Source: Massilia sp. YIM B02769 (lineage in GTDB: Bacteria > Pseudomonadota > Gammaproteobacteria > Burkholderiales > Burkholderiaceae_D). From it: a stretch of DNA of 64,000 nucleotides. Location: the NCBI RefSeq assembly GCF_030411995.1, contig NZ_JASNRC010000006.1, positions 278,513 through 342,512 of the forward strand. The letters run 5' to 3'. Of the stretch, positions 8,563 through 17,102 are shown piece by piece (position 1 is the stretch's first letter; every line of letters starts with the position of its first letter). The position numbers and the translations under genes are program-made. The notes below the pieces were generated by a model. That model did no database searches, had not been told where the DNA came from, and was given only the letters and a program-made list of their open reading frames with translations.

Positions 8563-10314
8563 ATGCCACTACCAAAAATTCCTGGCAAGCCGGCCACGCT
8601 GCTGCCGGTAAACGAATACCCCAAAGCCGAACCCGGCAAGTCTCCCGTGCGCGCCCTCGCTGCAGCGCCGGTCGAAGCCGATCCTGTCGAAGACCTCATC
8701 AGCGGCAAGGCTGTCCCTGCCGCCAAGTCCACCCGTGCCCGCAAGGGCAAGGCCACGCCGCTCGCAGCGGTACCCGCACCTGTGGCCGAGCGCCCGGCGC
8801 AGCAGGCAAGCGTTGCCAAGCTCAAGGAAACGGACATGGACGAACCGCATCCGGCCAAGCACAAGCCGGTCGAGGTCAACGTCAAGTCCTCCACCAGCCG
8901 CAAGGCCGACCGCAGCGGCAAGACCAAGGTCTTCGTGCTCGACACCAACGTGCTGATGCACGATCCGACCTGCCTGTTCCGCTTCGAGGAACACGACGTC
9001 TACCTGCCGATGATGACGCTCGAGGAACTCGACGACCACAAGAAAGGCATGTCCGAGGTTGCCCGCAACGCCCGCCAGGTCTCGCGCACCCTGGACGCCC
9101 TGATCGCCGACATCGACGACGACACCATCGAAGCCGGCATCGAGCTGGCCAAGCTGGGCAACAAGGACGCCAAGGGCCGCCTGTTCTTCCAGACCAGGCT
9201 GCAGAACGGCCCCACCCTGCCGGAAGGCCTGCCGGTCGGCAAGGCCGACAACCAGATCCTGGGCGTGGTAAAAGCCCTGGCCAGTGAACAGCCGGACCGC
9301 GCCATCGTGCTGGTGTCGAAAGACATCAACATGCGCATCAAGGCGCGTGCGCTCGGCTTGCCGGCGGAAGATTACTTCAACGACCATGTGCTGGAAGACA
9401 CCGATTTGCTGTACTCGGGCATCGTCCAGCTGCCGGACGATTTCTGGGACAAGCACAGCAAGAACATGGAGTCGTGGCAAGACACGCGCAACGGCACCAC
9501 CTTCTACCGCGTGACCGGTCCCTTCATCAACAGCCTGCTGGTGAACCAGTTCGTCTACCTGGAGTCCGACGATTCGCCCTTCCAAGCGCAGGTGAAAGAG
9601 ATCAACGGCAAGACCGCCGTGCTGCAAGTGCTGCGCGACTACAGCCACACCAAGAACAGCGTCTGGGGCATCACCGCGCGCAACCGCGAGCAGAACTTCG
9701 CGCTGAATTTGTTGATGAATCCGGAATGCGATTTCGTCACCCTGCTCGGCCAGGCCGGTACCGGCAAGACCCTGCTGGCCTTGGCCGCGGGCCTGGCGCA
9801 GGTGCTGGAAACCAAGCAGTACAACGAGATCATCGTTACCCGCGTGACCGTGCCGGTCGGCGAAGACATTGGCTTCCTGCCGGGCACCGAGGAAGAAAAG
9901 ATGTCGCCGTGGATGGGCGCTTTCGACGACAACCTGGAAGTGCTGAACAAGTCCGACAACGACGCCGGCGACTGGGGCCGCGCGGCAACGCAAGACCTGA
10001 TCCGATCGCGCATCAAGATCAAGTCGCTCAACTTCATGCGCGGCCGTACCTTCGTGAACAAGTTCCTGATCATCGACGAAGCGCAGAACCTGACGCCGAA
10101 GCAGATGAAGACCCTGGTCACGCGCGCCGGTCCTGGAACCAAGATCCTGTGCCTGGGCAACATCGCCCAGATCGACACGCCTTACCTGACCGAAGGGTCG
10201 AGCGGCCTGACCTACGTGGTCGACCGCTTCAAGGGCTGGTCGCACAGCGGCCACGTGACCCTGGCGCGCGGCGAGCGTTCGCGCCTGGCGGATCACGCGA
10301 GCGACGTGCTGTAA
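8563..10314 (+). CDS. PIN domain-PhoH family ATPase
   Basis: A 583-residue PhoH-type protein (PhoH2/YlaK architecture). Residues 1-115 are a low-complexity, basic and Ala/Pro-rich extension. A PIN ribonuclease domain follows from about residue 125 (VLDTNVLMHD), with conserved acidic residues. The PhoH helicase/ATPase domain starts around 380, with Walker A GQAGTGKT at about 396 and Walker B IIDEAQNLTP near 505. Family members unwind and cut RNA. The pairing of PIN and PhoH in one chain resembles a self-contained RNA-processing toxin-like module, but no antitoxin gene is adjacent. A strong terminator follows at 10334. Confidence 0.92.
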   Translation: MPLPKIPGKPATLLPVNEYPKAEPGKSPVRALAAAPVEADPVEDLISGKAVPAAKSTRARKGKATPLAAVPAPVAERPAQQASVAKLKETDMDEPHPAKHKPVEVNVKSSTSRKADRSGKTKVFVLDTNVLMHDPTCLFRFEEHDVYLPMMTLEELDDHKKGMSEVARNARQVSRTLDALIADIDDDTIEAGIELAKLGNKDAKGRLFFQTRLQNGPTLPEGLPVGKADNQILGVVKALASEQPDRAIVLVSKDINMRIKARALGLPAEDYFNDHVLEDTDLLYSGIVQLPDDFWDKHSKNMESWQDTRNGTTFYRVTGPFINSLLVNQFVYLESDDSPFQAQVKEINGKTAVLQVLRDYSHTKNSVWGITARNREQNFALNLLMNPECDFVTLLGQAGTGKTLLALAAGLAQVLETKQYNEIIVTRVTVPVGEDIGFLPGTEEEKMSPWMGAFDDNLEVLNKSDNDAGDWGRAATQDLIRSRIKIKSLNFMRGRTFVNKFLIIDEAQNLTPKQMKTLVTRAGPGTKILCLGNIAQIDTPYLTEGSSGLTYVVDRFKGWSHSGHVTLARGERSRLADHASDVL

Positions 10315-10333
10315 GCGTCTTTTGCCTTGATAG

Positions 10334-10367
10334 AAACCTGCGCGCCTCGCGGCCCGCAGGTTTTTTT
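10334..10367 (+). terminator. Rho-independent terminator of phoH gene
   Basis: Arms AAACCTGCG and CGCAGGTTT enclose a 12-nt loop and are followed by a run of seven T, 20 bp after the PhoH stop codon. Confidence 0.85.
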
Positions 10368-10381
10368 ACGACCAGGTTCAG

Positions 10382-10524
10382 GTAGGGTGGACACCTGTGT
10401 CCACGCGGTACGGCGGTTGATATGTGATTGCACAGGCAAAAAAGGCGATGCACGCGGGACGGTTGGGTTCGGCCGCGCCGTTCATTCACCGGTGATACCG
10501 CGTGGACACAGGTGTCCACCCTAC
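10382..10524. repeat. Palindromic intergenic element, 29-bp perfect terminal inverted repeats
   Basis: Bases 10382-10410 and 10496-10524 are exact reverse complements over 29 bp, separated by 85 bp. Each arm begins or ends with GTAGGGTGG and contains its own smaller palindrome (GGACAC/GTGTCC). The same GTAGGGTGG-type arm recurs at 16288, 26887, 33081 and 34462, and a related GTACGGTGGG arm at 58866. It carries no ORF and sits between two convergent terminators. Confidence 0.85.
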
Positions 10525-10541
10525 AAAGGCAAACAAAACGC

Positions 10542-10572
10542 AAAAAAACGCCCGGCACATTGGCCGGGCGTT
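10542..10572 (-). terminator. Rho-independent terminator of the DUF47-pit operon
   Basis: AACGCCCGG pairs with CCGGGCGTT. On the minus strand it is followed by seven T. It lies 26 bp beyond the pit stop codon. Confidence 0.85.
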
Positions 10573-10597
10573 ATTCATGCATGCGCGAAGCGCACCA

Positions 10598-11608
10598 TTA
10601 CATGATGTGACGACCAATCCACCAGGCGATCGCTGCCACGAAGGCCGCGGCCGGGATGGTGAAGATCCAGGCCCACACGATGTTGCCCGCCACGCCCCAG
10701 CGCACGGCCGAGGCCTTTTGCGAGGCGCCCACGCCGACGATCGCGCCGGTGATGGTGTGGGTGGTCGAGACCGGGATGCCCCAGAAGCTCGCCATCAGCA
10801 AGGTCATGGCGCCGCCGGTTTCGGCGCAGAAGCCGCCGACCGGTTTCAGCTTGGTGATCTTCTGGCCCATGGTCTTGACGATGCGCCAGCCGCCGAACAG
10901 CGTACCGAAGCTGATTGCCGCGTAGCAGGAGATGATGACCCAGGCCGGCGGGTGCGCATCGGTCGCGCTGGTGTAGCCGGCGGCGATCAGCAGCATCCAG
11001 ATGATACCCATGGTCTTTTGCGCGTCGTTACCACCGTGGCCCAGCGAGTAGCCGGCTGCCGAGATCAGCTGCAGGCGGCGGAACCAGACGTCGACCTTGC
11101 GCGGCGTGCTCTTCACGAACACCCAGGACACGATCAGCATGATGATGGAACCGAGCACGAAGCCCAGTAGCGGCGCCAGCACGATGAAGGCGACCACTTT
11201 CCACAGGCCGGCCGAGATCAGCGCGCCGGTGCCCGACTTGGCCACTGCCGCGCCGACCAGGCCGCCGATCAGGGCGTGCGAGGACGAGGACGGGATGCCG
11301 TAGTACCAGGTGATGATGTTCCAGACGATCGCCCCGACCAGGGCCCCGAAGATCACGTAGTGGTCGACGATGTGCGGGTCGATGATGTCCTTGCCGATCG
11401 TCTGCGCCACCTTCATGTTGACCACGAAGATCGCGACGAAGTTGAAGAATGCCGCCATCGCGACCGCCGACTGGGGCTTGAGCACGCCCGTCGAGACGAC
11501 GGTGGCGATTGCGTTCGCCGAATCATGAAAACCGTTCATGAAGTCGAAGATCAGTGCAAGCAGCACCAGCATACCCAGCACGTAAATGCTGATGGTGAGA
11601 TGTTCCAT
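10598..11608 (-). CDS. pit: Inorganic phosphate transporter, PiT family
   Basis: A 336-residue multi-pass inner-membrane permease for low-affinity phosphate (metal-phosphate) uptake. The family's duplicated signature is visible: FDFMNGFHDSANAIATVVS in the N-terminal half and the related SLGHGGNDAQKTMG plus SFWGIPVSTTHTITGAIVG in the C-terminal half. About ten hydrophobic segments are seen. I chose the ATG at 11608 because it gives the usual MEHLTISIYV start; 25 more codons are open upstream but look non-native. It is 23 bp downstream of the DUF47 gene, the typical PiT partner, so the two are probably one operon ended by the terminator at 10542. Confidence 0.94.
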   Translation of the reverse strand: MEHLTISIYVLGMLVLLALIFDFMNGFHDSANAIATVVSTGVLKPQSAVAMAAFFNFVAIFVVNMKVAQTIGKDIIDPHIVDHYVIFGALVGAIVWNIITWYYGIPSSSSHALIGGLVGAAVAKSGTGALISAGLWKVVAFIVLAPLLGFVLGSIIMLIVSWVFVKSTPRKVDVWFRRLQLISAAGYSLGHGGNDAQKTMGIIWMLLIAAGYTSATDAHPPAWVIISCYAAISFGTLFGGWRIVKTMGQKITKLKPVGGFCAETGGAMTLLMASFWGIPVSTTHTITGAIVGVGASQKASAVRWGVAGNIVWAWIFTIPAAAFVAAIAWWIGRHIM

Positions 11609-11631
11609 AATTATTTTTGTTCTAAGGAAGC

Positions 11632-12258
11632 TTACGCGTTCTCGACAATGATGCCTTCGATGATGTTGGCCACATCTTCGCAACGGTCGGTGACGGTCTC
11701 GAGGATCTCGTAGATCGCCTTCATCTTGATCAGGTTACGCACGTCCGGTTCGTCGCGGAACAGTTTGCTCATCGCGGCGCGCATCACGTGGTCGGCGTCG
11801 GATTCGAAGCGGTCGATCTCTTCGCAGATGGCGACGATCTTTTGCGCGTTGCCCATGTCGTGCAGCAGGGCGACGGCTTCCTGGACCTTCAGGCAGGCGG
11901 CCAGGCACAGCTCGGCCAGGCGCTTGGCTTCCGGGGTCACGGCGTGCAGGTCGTACAGGGAGATGGTTTGCGCGGCGTCTTCCATCATGTCGAGGATGTC
12001 GTCCATGCGCGTGATCAGCTTGTGGATGTCGTCGCGGTCGAGCGGGGTGATGAAGGTCTTGTGCAGCAGGTCGACGGTGGCGTAGGTGATCTTGTCCGCC
12101 TGTTTTTCGATGCTTTCCACGGCGTGGGTGCGGTTTTCCAGGTCGTCGAAGTTGGTCATCAGGCCAACCATTTCTTGCGCACCCTTTACGCACAGCGCAG
12201 CGTGCTGGTTGAACAAATCAAAAAACTTGCCCTCGGTGGGCATCAGGCGTCCAAACAT
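11632..12258 (-). CDS. DUF47 family (PhoU-like) phosphate transport regulator
   Basis: A 208-residue all-helical protein of the DUF47/PhoU-like family, thought to control the adjacent PiT permease. Visible family features are the N-terminal FFDLFNQHAA and the repeated acidic helices HKLITRMDDILDMMEDAAQ and ICEEIDRFESDADHVM, which in PhoU proteins bind metal clusters. GGAG lies eight bases before the ATG. It is the first gene of the operon with pit (23-bp gap). Only 81 bp separate it from the stop of dnaB, so some read-through from dnaB is possible. Confidence 0.92.
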   Translation of the reverse strand: MFGRLMPTEGKFFDLFNQHAALCVKGAQEMVGLMTNFDDLENRTHAVESIEKQADKITYATVDLLHKTFITPLDRDDIHKLITRMDDILDMMEDAAQTISLYDLHAVTPEAKRLAELCLAACLKVQEAVALLHDMGNAQKIVAICEEIDRFESDADHVMRAAMSKLFRDEPDVRNLIKMKAIYEILETVTDRCEDVANIIEGIIVENA

Positions 12259-12339
12259 GTATTTCTCCGTGATAAAACTCTTGGGACTGCGAATGTCCGC
12301 TGCGGTGTCATGCTCCCCCGGCAGCGGCGCAATATCGGC

Positions 12340-13734
12340 TTAATCGCCTTGGTAGACGGCGAGGTTGCCGCTGTAGTTGCCAAACTTGGTGTACTGGCCA
12401 ATCCACGTGAGGCGGATCGCCCCGATCGGACCGTTACGCTGCTTGCCGATGATGATCTCGGCGGTTCCCTTGTCCGGCGAATCGGCGTTGTACACCTCGT
12501 CGCGGTACAGGAAGATGATGACGTCCGCATCCTGTTCGATAGCGCCGGATTCGCGCAAGTCGGACATGACGGGCCGTTTGTTCGGACGCTGTTCCAGCGA
12601 GCGGTTCAGCTGGGAGAGCGCGATGACCGGGCAATGCAGTTCTTTCGCCAGGCCCTTGAGCGAACGCGAAATCTCGGAAATCTCGGACGCGCGGTTGTCG
12701 CCCGGCTGGCTACCCTGCATCAGCTGCAGGTAGTCGACGATGATCAGGCCGAGCTTGCCACACTGGCGGGCCAGGCGGCGCGCGCGTGCGCGCATCTCGA
12801 TCGGGTTCAGCGCCGGCGTCTCGTCGATGTAGAGCTGGGCGTCGTTCATCTTCTGGATCGCGTGCGTCAGGCGCGGCCAGTCCTCGTCGTTCAGGCGGCC
12901 GGTACGCAGGCGGTGCTGGTCGAGCTGGCCGACCGAACCCAGCATACGCATGGCCAGCTGGGCGCCGCCCATTTCCATCGAGAACACGGCGACCGGCAGC
13001 CCCGCTTCGATGGCGACGTTCTCGCCGATGTTCACCGAGAACGCGGTCTTGCCCATCGACGGACGGCCGGCGACGATGACCAGGTCGCCCGGCTGCAGGC
13101 CCGAGGTCATCTTGTCGAGGTCGATGAAGCCGGTCGGCACGCCGGTGATCTCGCCCTGGTTTTCGCGCGAATACAGTTCGTCGATGCGCTCGACCACTTG
13201 GGTCAGCAGCGGCTGCACCGCGGTCCAGCCCTGGGCGCCACGCGCGCCCTGCTCGGCGATCGCGAAGATCTTCGACTCGGCTTCGTCAAGCATCTGCTTG
13301 ACTTCCTTGCCTTGCGGATTGAACGCGTTGCCGGAAATTTCGTCGGCGACGGTGATAAGTTTGCGCAGCACGCCGCGATCGCGCACGATCTCGGCATAAC
13401 GGCGGATGTTGGCGGCCGATGGCGTGTTTTGCGCCATCGCGTTCAGGTATTGCAGGCCGCCCACGTCCTCGGCCTTGCCAAGCGAGACCATGGCCTCGTA
13501 GACGGTGATGACGTCGGCCGGCTTGCCGCTGTTGATCAGCCGGACCATCTGTTCGAAGATGATGCGGTGGTCGTAGCGATAAAAATCGTCCGCGTGCATG
13601 AAGTCGGCAATACGGTCCCACGCCGCGTTATCGCGCAGGAGGCCGCCGATGACGGACTGTTCTGCTTCGATGGAGTGCGGAGGGATGCGCAGCGATTCGA
13701 TTTGCGGATCTGCGGGGGTATTCATGACGGGCAT
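12340..13734 (-). CDS. dnaB: Replicative DNA helicase DnaB
   Basis: The hexameric 5'-3' helicase of the replication fork. The N-terminal primase-interacting domain (PPHSIEAEQSVIGGLL) is followed by the RecA-like ATPase with Walker A GRPSMGKTAFS, the IIVDYLQLM strand, and ALSQLNRSLEQR. About 464 residues, the family norm. Two starts compete: ATG 13734 has GGAG eight bases upstream and is chosen; ATG 13725 is three codons later. A TATAAT sequence overlaps this region (see findings). The gene follows the rpsF-priB-rpsR-rplI operon, an old conserved linkage, but a terminator at 13785 separates them. Confidence 0.95.
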   Translation of the reverse strand: MPVMNTPADPQIESLRIPPHSIEAEQSVIGGLLRDNAAWDRIADFMHADDFYRYDHRIIFEQMVRLINSGKPADVITVYEAMVSLGKAEDVGGLQYLNAMAQNTPSAANIRRYAEIVRDRGVLRKLITVADEISGNAFNPQGKEVKQMLDEAESKIFAIAEQGARGAQGWTAVQPLLTQVVERIDELYSRENQGEITGVPTGFIDLDKMTSGLQPGDLVIVAGRPSMGKTAFSVNIGENVAIEAGLPVAVFSMEMGGAQLAMRMLGSVGQLDQHRLRTGRLNDEDWPRLTHAIQKMNDAQLYIDETPALNPIEMRARARRLARQCGKLGLIIVDYLQLMQGSQPGDNRASEISEISRSLKGLAKELHCPVIALSQLNRSLEQRPNKRPVMSDLRESGAIEQDADVIIFLYRDEVYNADSPDKGTAEIIIGKQRNGPIGAIRLTWIGQYTKFGNYSGNLAVYQGD

Positions 13735-13784
13735 TATACCTGCTCCGGTCACACGGCTGAAATAATTGGCGACTTTTGGGTCAT

Positions 13785-13812
13785 AAAAAAAGCCGGGCGA
13801 ACCCGGCTTTTT
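13785..13812 (-). terminator. Rho-independent terminator after rplI
   Basis: Stem AAAAAGCCGGG/CCCGGCTTTTT with a 4-nt loop, followed on the minus strand by more T. It closes the ribosomal operon and separates it from dnaB. The flanking A-run would also let it act on the plus strand. Confidence 0.88.
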
Positions 13813-13854
13813 CCAGAATACAACAGCCAAAAAACGGCTGAAGATCAGCTTGAC

Positions 13855-14307
13855 TTAGGCAGCTTCGCCCACGACAGCGATGGTGATTTCCACGACGACG
13901 TCGGTGTGCAGGGCAACTGCAACCGGGTGTTCGCCGGTGGTCTTCAGCGGGCCGGTCGGCAGGCGCACTTGCGCCTTTTCGACGGCGAAGCCTTGCTTGG
14001 TCAGGGCTTCAGCGATGTCGAAGTTGGTGACCGAACCGAACAGACGGCCATCGACGCCGGCTTTTTGCGCGACGGTGATGGTCATGCCGCCCAGCTTTTC
14101 GCCTTGGGCTTGCGAAGCGGCCAGCTTTTCAGCAGCGGCTTTTTCCAGCTCGGCGCGCTTGACTTCGAACTCGGCCACAGCGGCCTGGGTTGCGCGGCGG
14201 GCCATCTTTTGCGGGATCAGGAAGTTACGTGCGTAACCGTCCTTGACCTTGACGACGTCGCCCAGGTTGCCGACGTTAACAACTTTTTCCAAAAGGATAA
14301 CTTGCAT
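13855..14307 (-). CDS. rplI: 50S ribosomal protein L9
   Basis: A 150-residue large-subunit protein. The N-terminal 23S-binding domain has the signature [19 protein letters not shown] and [14 protein letters not shown] long connecting helix rich in Ala, Lys and Glu (about residues 40-80) leads to the C-terminal domain with [19 protein letters not shown]. It is last in the rpsF-priB-rpsR-rplI operon and 36 bp after rpsR. Confidence 0.97.
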   Translation of the reverse strand: MQVILLEKVVNVGNLGDVVKVKDGYARNFLIPQKMARRATQAAVAEFEVKRAELEKAAAEKLAASQAQGEKLGGMTITVAQKAGVDGRLFGSVTNFDIAEALTKQGFAVEKAQVRLPTGPLKTTGEHPVAVALHTDVVVEITIAVVGEAA

Positions 14308-14343
14308 ATTTTTCTCCAGGGTGTTCTGAACTGACAGCCGCGA

Positions 14344-14634
14344 TTAGGCGTTGTGCAGGTCGGTGTACGGCAGCAGCGCGAGGTAGCGTGCGCGCTTGAT
14401 CGCGGTGTCGACCTGGCGCTGGTAGTGCGCCTTGGTACCGGTCAGGCGTGCTGGCATGATCTTGCCGTTTTCCTGGACGAAGTCCTTCAGGGTGTCGACG
14501 TCTTTGTAGTCAACTTGTTCAACGCCGGCGGCGGTGAAACGGCAGAACTTCTTACGCTTGAACAGCGGGTTCTGCTGTTTGCGCTTCAGTTTTTCCTTGG
14601 CTTTGTTTTTGTCGAACTTTTTACCGAATGCCAT
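14344..14634 (-). CDS. rpsR: 30S ribosomal protein S18
   Basis: A 96-residue small-subunit protein that pairs with S6 on the platform. The core [20 protein letters not shown] and [19 protein letters not shown] is characteristic. It carries a basic N-terminal extension of about 25 residues ([19 protein letters not shown]). It follows priB by 39 bp in the operon. Confidence 0.97.
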   Translation of the reverse strand: MAFGKKFDKNKAKEKLKRKQQNPLFKRKKFCRFTAAGVEQVDYKDVDTLKDFVQENGKIMPARLTGTKAHYQRQVDTAIKRARYLALLPYTDLHNA

Positions 14635-14673
14635 GTGAGGCTCCTGTATATCTAAAAGGTGGGCCGCTAAGGA

Positions 14674-14967
14674 TTAAGCGGCGGCACTGAAATCAATGAT
14701 GTGAAACACCAGGGCTTTGCTGTTGCGATTCTTTCGTGCCAAAAAACCCGTGAACTGGTGGGCGGCGCCCAACTCGGCGCTGGCGAAGCGGCCCGAGATT
14801 TCTCCCGCGGCGAACGCGGCGATCTCGAACTCCACCAGCCTTGCCACCCCTGCCTCGACCTGCTGCGAACTGTGCAGCAGGATTGCCGAAACGATCGGCA
14901 CGCCGGCCGGGGTGTAGCGCAGTACGTCGCGTTCAGCGATGGTGGCGACGACTTGTAGCTGGTTCAC
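14674..14967 (-). CDS. priB: Primosomal replication protein N
   Basis: A 97-residue OB-fold single-stranded DNA-binding protein used in replication restart through the PriA-PriB pathway. It starts MNQLQVVATIAERDVLRYTPAGVP, which matches PriB/SSB-like folds. Its place between rpsF and rpsR is the classic location, which strengthens a call that short sequence alone would leave less certain. Confidence 0.92.
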   Translation of the reverse strand: MNQLQVVATIAERDVLRYTPAGVPIVSAILLHSSQQVEAGVARLVEFEIAAFAAGEISGRFASAELGAAHQFTGFLARKNRNSKALVFHIIDFSAAA

Positions 14968-15011
14968 TTCACTTCGGGCTCACGCCCGTTCACGAATCCT
15001 GGGGAAAGAAT

Positions 15012-15398
15012 TTAGGCAGCGGCGGCCGGGGCAGCAGCCGGGGCTTCTGCGCGGTGGCTCTTGGCTGCGTCTTCGCGCTGGACCGACTTCATCATTGGCG
15101 ATGGAGCGGTTTCAGCTTTCTTCATCTTCACGGTCAGGTGACGCAGCACGGCATCATTGAACTTGAATGCGGTTTCCAGCTCGACCAGGGTCTCGTTGTC
15201 GCACTCGATGTTCATGCAGATGTAGTGTGCCTTCGGCAGCTTCTGGATCTGGTAAGCCATCTGGCGACGGCCCCAGTCTTCCACGCGATGGATGTTACCG
15301 CCGCGCGCGGTGACGCTGGCCTTGTAACGCTCGATCATCGCCGGGACTTGCTCGCTTTGGTCCGGGTGGACGATAAAAACGATTTCATAATGACGCAT
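15012..15398 (-). CDS. rpsF: 30S ribosomal protein S6
   Basis: A 128-residue small-subunit protein starting [18 protein letters not shown], with AAGGAG seven bases before the ATG. The motif [20 protein letters not shown] is diagnostic. The C-terminal 25 residues form an Ala-rich tail, where E. coli carries its poly-glutamate tail. It is the first gene of the operon, behind a near-consensus promoter. Confidence 0.97.
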   Translation of the reverse strand: MRHYEIVFIVHPDQSEQVPAMIERYKASVTARGGNIHRVEDWGRRQMAYQIQKLPKAHYICMNIECDNETLVELETAFKFNDAVLRHLTVKMKKAETAPSPMMKSVQREDAAKSHRAEAPAAAPAAAA

Positions 15399-15472
15399 GC
15401 AACACTCCTTGAGGACGTTTAAACAAATGCCCACCTCGGCGTCAAGACGAGTGTGGGAAGGGAAAGCCGGCA

Positions 15473-15501
15473 ATTATAACGCGAAGCTGCCGGCATGGCA
15501 A
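15473..15501 (-). promoter_or_regulatory. Sigma-70 promoter of the rpsF operon
   Basis: On the minus strand, TTGCCA (15496-15501) and TATAAT (15473-15478) are separated by exactly 17 bp. The -10 lies 75 bp upstream of the rpsF start. Confidence 0.8.
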
Positions 15502-15585
15502 TCGCGGGGGCTTGTACCTCTTCTACGACAGCCGGGCAAGAGAAAAGTCGGATTTATTTGCATTTACCCTTGCATTATGCGAAGC

Positions 15586-15603
15586 ACTGTACAAAAATAC
15601 AGT
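15586..15603 (+). promoter_or_regulatory. LexA operator (SOS box) of lexA
   Basis: CTGT (15587-15590), eight A/T-rich bases, then ACAG (15599-15602): a perfect match to the proteobacterial SOS box, 28 bp before the lexA ATG. It implies autoregulation of lexA. Confidence 0.93.
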
Positions 15604-15630
15604 CTGAATCGATAACCAGTGGTATACCCC

Positions 15631-16266
15631 ATGCTCAAGCTCACTGCAAGGCAAGAACAGATCCTCAACCTGATCAAGGAAGCGATCGACAACACCGGCT
15701 TCCCGCCGACCCGCGCCGAGATCGCGAAGGAATTGGGCTTCAAGTCGGCCAACGCGGCCGAGGAGCACCTGCAAGCGCTGGCGCGCAAAGGCGCGATCGA
15801 GATCGTCTCGGGCACCTCGCGCGGCATCCGCCTGATCGGTGCGTCCGCCGAACCGGCCATGCCGGTCATCCCGGCCGCCCTGCTGATGCCGCTGCCGCTG
15901 GTCGGCCGTGTGGCGGCAGGCTCGCCCATCCTGGCCCAGGAACACGTGGAAGCCACCTACAACGTCGACCCGGCGATGTTCGCCGCCCGTCCCGACTTCC
16001 TGCTGAAGGTGCGCGGCTGGTCGATGCGCGACGCCGGCATCATGGACGGCGATTTCCTGGCCGTGAAAAAGGTCGACAGCGCCAAGAACGGCCAGATCGT
16101 CGTCGCGCGGCTGGGCGAAGACGTGACGGTCAAGCGCTACCGCAAGACCGGCGACATGATCGAGCTGCTGCCGGAAAATCCGGACTTCAAGGTGATCCAG
16201 GTGGCGCCGGGCGACGAGTTCGCGCTGGAGGGGCTGGCGGTTGGCTTGATGCGCAGCTGGCACTGA
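15631..16266 (+). CDS. lexA: LexA repressor
   Basis: The 211-residue SOS repressor. The N-terminal winged helix ([17 protein letters not shown] and [17 protein letters not shown]) binds the box found just upstream. The self-cleavage site is A96-G97 in GRVAAGSPI; the catalytic dyad is S131 in [14 protein letters not shown] and K168 in VTVKRY. RecA filaments trigger cleavage and open the regulon. The frame is open to a GTG at 15619, but ATG 15631 gives the family's normal start. No lexA-linked cell-division inhibitor follows; the next gene is convergent. Confidence 0.97.
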   Translation: MLKLTARQEQILNLIKEAIDNTGFPPTRAEIAKELGFKSANAAEEHLQALARKGAIEIVSGTSRGIRLIGASAEPAMPVIPAALLMPLPLVGRVAAGSPILAQEHVEATYNVDPAMFAARPDFLLKVRGWSMRDAGIMDGDFLAVKKVDSAKNGQIVVARLGEDVTVKRYRKTGDMIELLPENPDFKVIQVAPGDEFALEGLAVGLMRSWH

Positions 16267-16287
16267 GTATGGAATGAGGAAGTACAA

Positions 16288-16313
16288 GGTGGGTTCAGGA
16301 ACCCGCCCTACGT
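16288..16313. repeat. Single arm of the GTAGGGYGG palindromic repeat family
   Basis: Between lexA and the convergent repeat-protein gene. Read on the minus strand it starts ACGTAGGGCGGGTT, then a short spacer and AACCCACC, so it folds as a small hairpin and matches the arms of the elements at 10382 and 33081. Confidence 0.6.
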
Positions 16314-16316
16314 AAA

Positions 16317-16342
16317 ACAAAGGCCGCTGATGCGGCCTTTGT
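16317..16342 (-). terminator. Terminator hairpin downstream of the Sel1-like gene
   Basis: A perfect 11-bp stem ACAAAGGCCGC/GCGGCCTTTGT with a 4-nt loop, followed on the minus strand by TTTTACG. It begins right after the stop codon of the minus-strand gene. Confidence 0.7.
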
Positions 16343-16343
16343 G

Positions 16344-17078
16344 TTACTTGCGCTTGCGTTCGACCGACTCGTCCTTCGGCGCCTTGTTCATGATCGCATT
16401 GTGCTCGGCAATATACGCCTCGGTCGCGCCGCGCCATACGGCCACGTCCGCCAGCACCATCTTCGACGCCACCTTCGCTTCTTCCGACACGTTTTCCTGC
16501 ACCTGGGCCAGGTGGGTCCTGGCCTTTTCCATCTCGGCCGCGTTCATCAGTTTCGCGATGTCCGCTGGAATCCGGCTCGTCAGCGGCGACGCCGCGTTCA
16601 GGTTCGTGACGAAACCGTTGTAGCACTCCTGCCACTTGTTGATCGCGTTGCTCACGCGGTCGATCTCGTCGGTCTGCTTCGAGATCGCCGGCACGCGCGG
16701 CGCCGGGCAGTAGAACTTGCCGGTCTTCAGGTCTTCGCCGTCGTACTTCGTCACCCAGTAATCGATGTCGGCACGGCGCGCGACGCGCTGCTGCATGATC
16801 ACCAGCGAATCGGCGGCCACCTTGTTGCCCTTGGCCGCCGCCTTCGTGAACCACATCGTGGCCTTGGCCTCGTCGACCTCGCCCGCTTCGCCATACCAGT
16901 ACATCTGACCCAGGTTCTGCTGGGCCTCGACGTTGCCGGCGTTCGCCAGCTTGGTGTACAGCTTCATCGCCTCGGGATATTTCTTTTGCTCGAACAAGGC
17001 CTTGGCATCGTCCAGCTCGCCCGCATGGGCCAGGCCGGCGAGCAGCAGGCCGGCAAGCAGCAGCGCAGTCTTTGTCAT
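16344..17078 (-). CDS. Exported Sel1/TPR-like repeat protein
   Basis: A 244-residue protein with a clear signal peptide (MTKTALLLAGLLLAGLAHA, cleavage probably after AHA). The mature N-terminus carries about two Sel1-like helical repeats: ALFEQKKYPEAMKLYTKLAN and AQQNLGQMYWYGEAGEVDEA, typical of protein-interaction scaffolds in the periplasm. The C-terminal half is helical and without a recognised domain; it has two cysteines (FYCPAP and WQECYNGF) that could form a disulfide. GAGACG lies eight bases upstream of the ATG. Function unknown. It is 25 bp downstream of the PLP-enzyme gene, if the two are in one transcript. Confidence 0.8.
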   Translation of the reverse strand: MTKTALLLAGLLLAGLAHAGELDDAKALFEQKKYPEAMKLYTKLANAGNVEAQQNLGQMYWYGEAGEVDEAKATMWFTKAAAKGNKVAADSLVIMQQRVARRADIDYWVTKYDGEDLKTGKFYCPAPRVPAISKQTDEIDRVSNAINKWQECYNGFVTNLNAASPLTSRIPADIAKLMNAAEMEKARTHLAQVQENVSEEAKVASKMVLADVAVWRGATEAYIAEHNAIMNKAPKDESVERKRK

Positions 17079-17102
17079 GTTGTCGCGTCTCGTCAGTATG
17101 AA

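Noticed and set aside
8563..10314. PhoH gene as a toxin of a toxin-antitoxin pair
   Set aside because: The PIN-PhoH architecture hints at it, but no small antitoxin gene overlaps or precedes it; the 224-bp upstream gap holds no credible ORF.
11788..14334. 848-codon plus-strand frame
   Set aside because: Antisense to the DUF47 gene, dnaB and rplI, which are all well-recognised proteins.
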